15,864 nucleotides of DNA from UBA11222 sp030652895. GTDB lineage: Bacteria > Pseudomonadota > Alphaproteobacteria > UBA11222. Positions 14,879-15,864 of the stretch are shown here, piece after piece (the first letter of the stretch is position 1; each line of letters opens with the position of its first letter). Both the position numbers and the translations under genes were made by a program. The notes below the pieces were generated by a model. It did not search any database and had not been told where the DNA came from. It saw nothing but the letters and a program-made list of their open reading frames with translations. The stretch lies in NCBI GenBank assembly GCA_038318895.1, contig JBBQCS010000069.1, positions 1 through 15,864 of the forward strand, given 5' to 3'.

Positions 14879-15622
14879 TTAGCAGCCGCATCCAGCCGCA
14901 CGTGTTTGCTCAACTTCCTCAACAATAGCCGCAAGCTCGTCGTCGCTGACGGCGTCATTACCGCCTTGATCGCCGCCATCAAGCAACAGCATTATGTCCA
15001 TATTCGCGACATCGGACTCAACATCAGCATCCGGGGGCGCGGGATCAGAAGCCTGTTTACCTGGTTTTACGGTTGTTGACAGCCCCTCTTCTACAACGAC
15101 GGGATCACCAACCTGCCCCTGTGCTTCAATCGAGCCGTCTTCGACAATGGCGCTGGTTGTACCGTCTTGCGCCACCGTCACCGTCAACACGGTCCCGCGC
15201 ACACCGATTGTCGTTGTGGGCGTTCTTATCTGGTAGGCGGCGCTGCCCATCCGCCCCGTCACGAAACGCGCGACCCCCAATGTGGCGTTAACAACCATTT
15301 TCGAATTTTGAGAGTCCGGATCATACACAAAGGCGTCGATGGTCACCCTGGAATTCGGCCCCACAGTCAGATAGGTATCATCCGGAAAATGGATTTTGGA
15401 TGCACTATCTTCTCTGGTGATGATTTGGTCATCAAAAAAAATATTGTCTGAAACTTTGATTTTGCGCACGTCCGGGCCGGTAACACCCTCAACATACCTT
15501 ACAACGGCCGCAGCGTCCCCTACGACTTTTTGCTGAGCAAATGCTGACGACGGCGTTCCCACGCAAATGGCGACCGTCAGCCCAATCCGGAATATTCCAC
15601 AACCCATGCCCGTCACCCGCAA
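14879..15622 (-). CDS. exported FecR-domain protein
   Basis: A 247-residue protein with a signal peptide (cleavage near SAFAQ, 26-30) and a single FecR-type beta domain: VGDAAAVVRYVEGVTG, DQIITREDSASKIHFPDDTYLTVGPNSRVTIDAFVY (66-100) and QIRTPTTTIGVRGTVLTV (131-148). It lacks the anti-sigma helices and TonB-signalling parts of true FecR regulators, so it is a stand-alone exported FecR protein, a type often found beside ShlB-like transporters. The tail is acidic (195-238) and ends in AAGCGC with two cysteines. The start is set at TTG 15622 because AGAGGA lies 6 nt upstream; ATG 15607 is possible but has only a weak site. It is the first gene of the operon with the unknown protein and TpsB. It may be cargo, a periplasmic adaptor or a surface matrix component. 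Confidence 0.82.
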   Translation of the reverse strand: MRVTGMGCGIFRIGLTVAICVGTPSSAFAQQKVVGDAAAVVRYVEGVTGPDVRKIKVSDNIFFDDQIITREDSASKIHFPDDTYLTVGPNSRVTIDAFVYDPDSQNSKMVVNATLGVARFVTGRMGSAAYQIRTPTTTIGVRGTVLTVTVAQDGTTSAIVEDGSIEAQGQVGDPVVVEEGLSTTVKPGKQASDPAPPDADVESDVANMDIMLLLDGGDQGGNDAVSDDELAAIVEEVEQTRAAGCGC

Positions 15623-15628
15623 TAGTAA

Positions 15629-15634
15629 TCCTCT
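15629..15634 (-). promoter_or_regulatory. ribosome binding site favouring a TTG start for the FecR gene
   Basis: AGAGGA on the minus strand is 6 nt before TTG 15622. The in-frame ATG at 15607 is 21 nt from it and has only GGGTGACGGGC before it, so the rare TTG start is preferred. Confidence 0.5.
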
Positions 15635-15681
15635 GAGAAGTAATAGTCCCCTGAGCGCCGCCGAAACCCCGGCCCCCCTTT

Positions 15682-15719
15682 TTTACTAATATAGATCATC
15701 TTTACTAATATAGATCATC
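15682..15719. repeat. perfect 19-bp tandem repeat upstream of the FecR gene
   Basis: TTTACTAATATAGATCATC at 15682-15700 is repeated exactly at 15701-15719. It lies 60 bp upstream of the FecR start, next to a C-rich and T-rich stretch (15667-15684). On the minus strand each unit carries TATATT, similar to a -10 box, so a promoter element may be duplicated. It is AT-rich in a GC-richer region. Confidence 0.9.
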
Positions 15720-15864
15720 AACCGGATGTTAACGCACGATAATTCAACACATACGTGGTTAATAGCACTTTCTGTGCGATCGGATACATTTCATAGATAT
15801 TTAATTAGTAGTCATGAGTGGGAATCCGGCTTAGGCCCAGGATTTGGTTTATGGTAGTTGGGAC
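15720..15864. other. AT-rich non-coding end of the window
   Basis: No coding frame, RNA gene or clear promoter is visible from 15720 to the right edge. TTAACA (minus strand, 15732-15727) resembles a -35 box 16 bp before TATTAG in the repeat, but the match is poor. Short inverted matches such as GCAC/GTGC near 15767-15779 are weak. The stretch is probably the upstream control region of the FecR operon. Confidence 0.4.

Overview
The window looks like a chromosomal segment of a Gram-negative, moderately GC-rich proteobacterium. Outer-membrane TpsB and FecR-domain genes, a DUF411 protein and a catabolic gene set (MaoC hydratase, carboxymuconolactone decarboxylase family, MDR dehydrogenase, double-hotdog thioesterase, amidohydrolases) suggest an alphaproteobacterium. 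That is an inference from gene content; there is no rRNA or other marker. I see no tRNA, rRNA, CRISPR array, insertion sequence or integrase.

Layout. Positions 1-1126 (+) hold the end of one HSL-type alpha/beta hydrolase and a complete tandem paralogue. Positions 1149-2804 (-) hold an MFS transporter downstream of a luciferase-like (LLM) flavin oxidoreductase that has lost the middle of its coding region. Positions 2925-3374 (+) encode a small exported DUF411 protein, closed by a strong bidirectional terminator at 3427-3461. Positions 3483-7967 (-) hold a catabolic block: CMD-family protein -> MaoC hydratase -> (terminator) -> amidohydrolase-2 protein -> D-aminoacylase-like amidohydrolase. 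Positions 8065-10021 (+) run divergently from it and encode a zinc MDR dehydrogenase and a double-hotdog acyl-CoA thioesterase. The 97-bp divergent spacer contains a gapped inverted repeat suited to shared regulation. Positions 10044-12215 (-) encode a membrane-anchored PAS histidine kinase with no response regulator beside it. Positions 12377-15622 (-) form a three-gene secretion-type operon: FecR-domain exported protein -> unknown exported protein -> ShlB/FhaC-type TpsB outer-membrane transporter. A perfect 19-bp tandem repeat lies in the leader region upstream.

How the genes may work together. The 3483-10021 block reads as a catabolic locus acting on CoA-linked or carbonyl/amide intermediates (hydration, oxidation, hydrolysis, thioester release). 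The flanking hydrolases, MFS carrier and LLM remnant fit the same theme. The substrate cannot be read from the sequence. The right-hand operon is a surface or export module. It is unusual in having a TpsB translocator but no recognisable TpsA passenger in the window; a FecR-domain protein and an unknown exported protein take the neighbouring places.

No clearly new multi-gene system can be proven here. The best candidates for follow-up are the FecR/unknown/TpsB operon, the internally deleted LLM gene, the atypical metal-ligand or redox residues in two enzymes, and three unexplained repeats located at gene starts.
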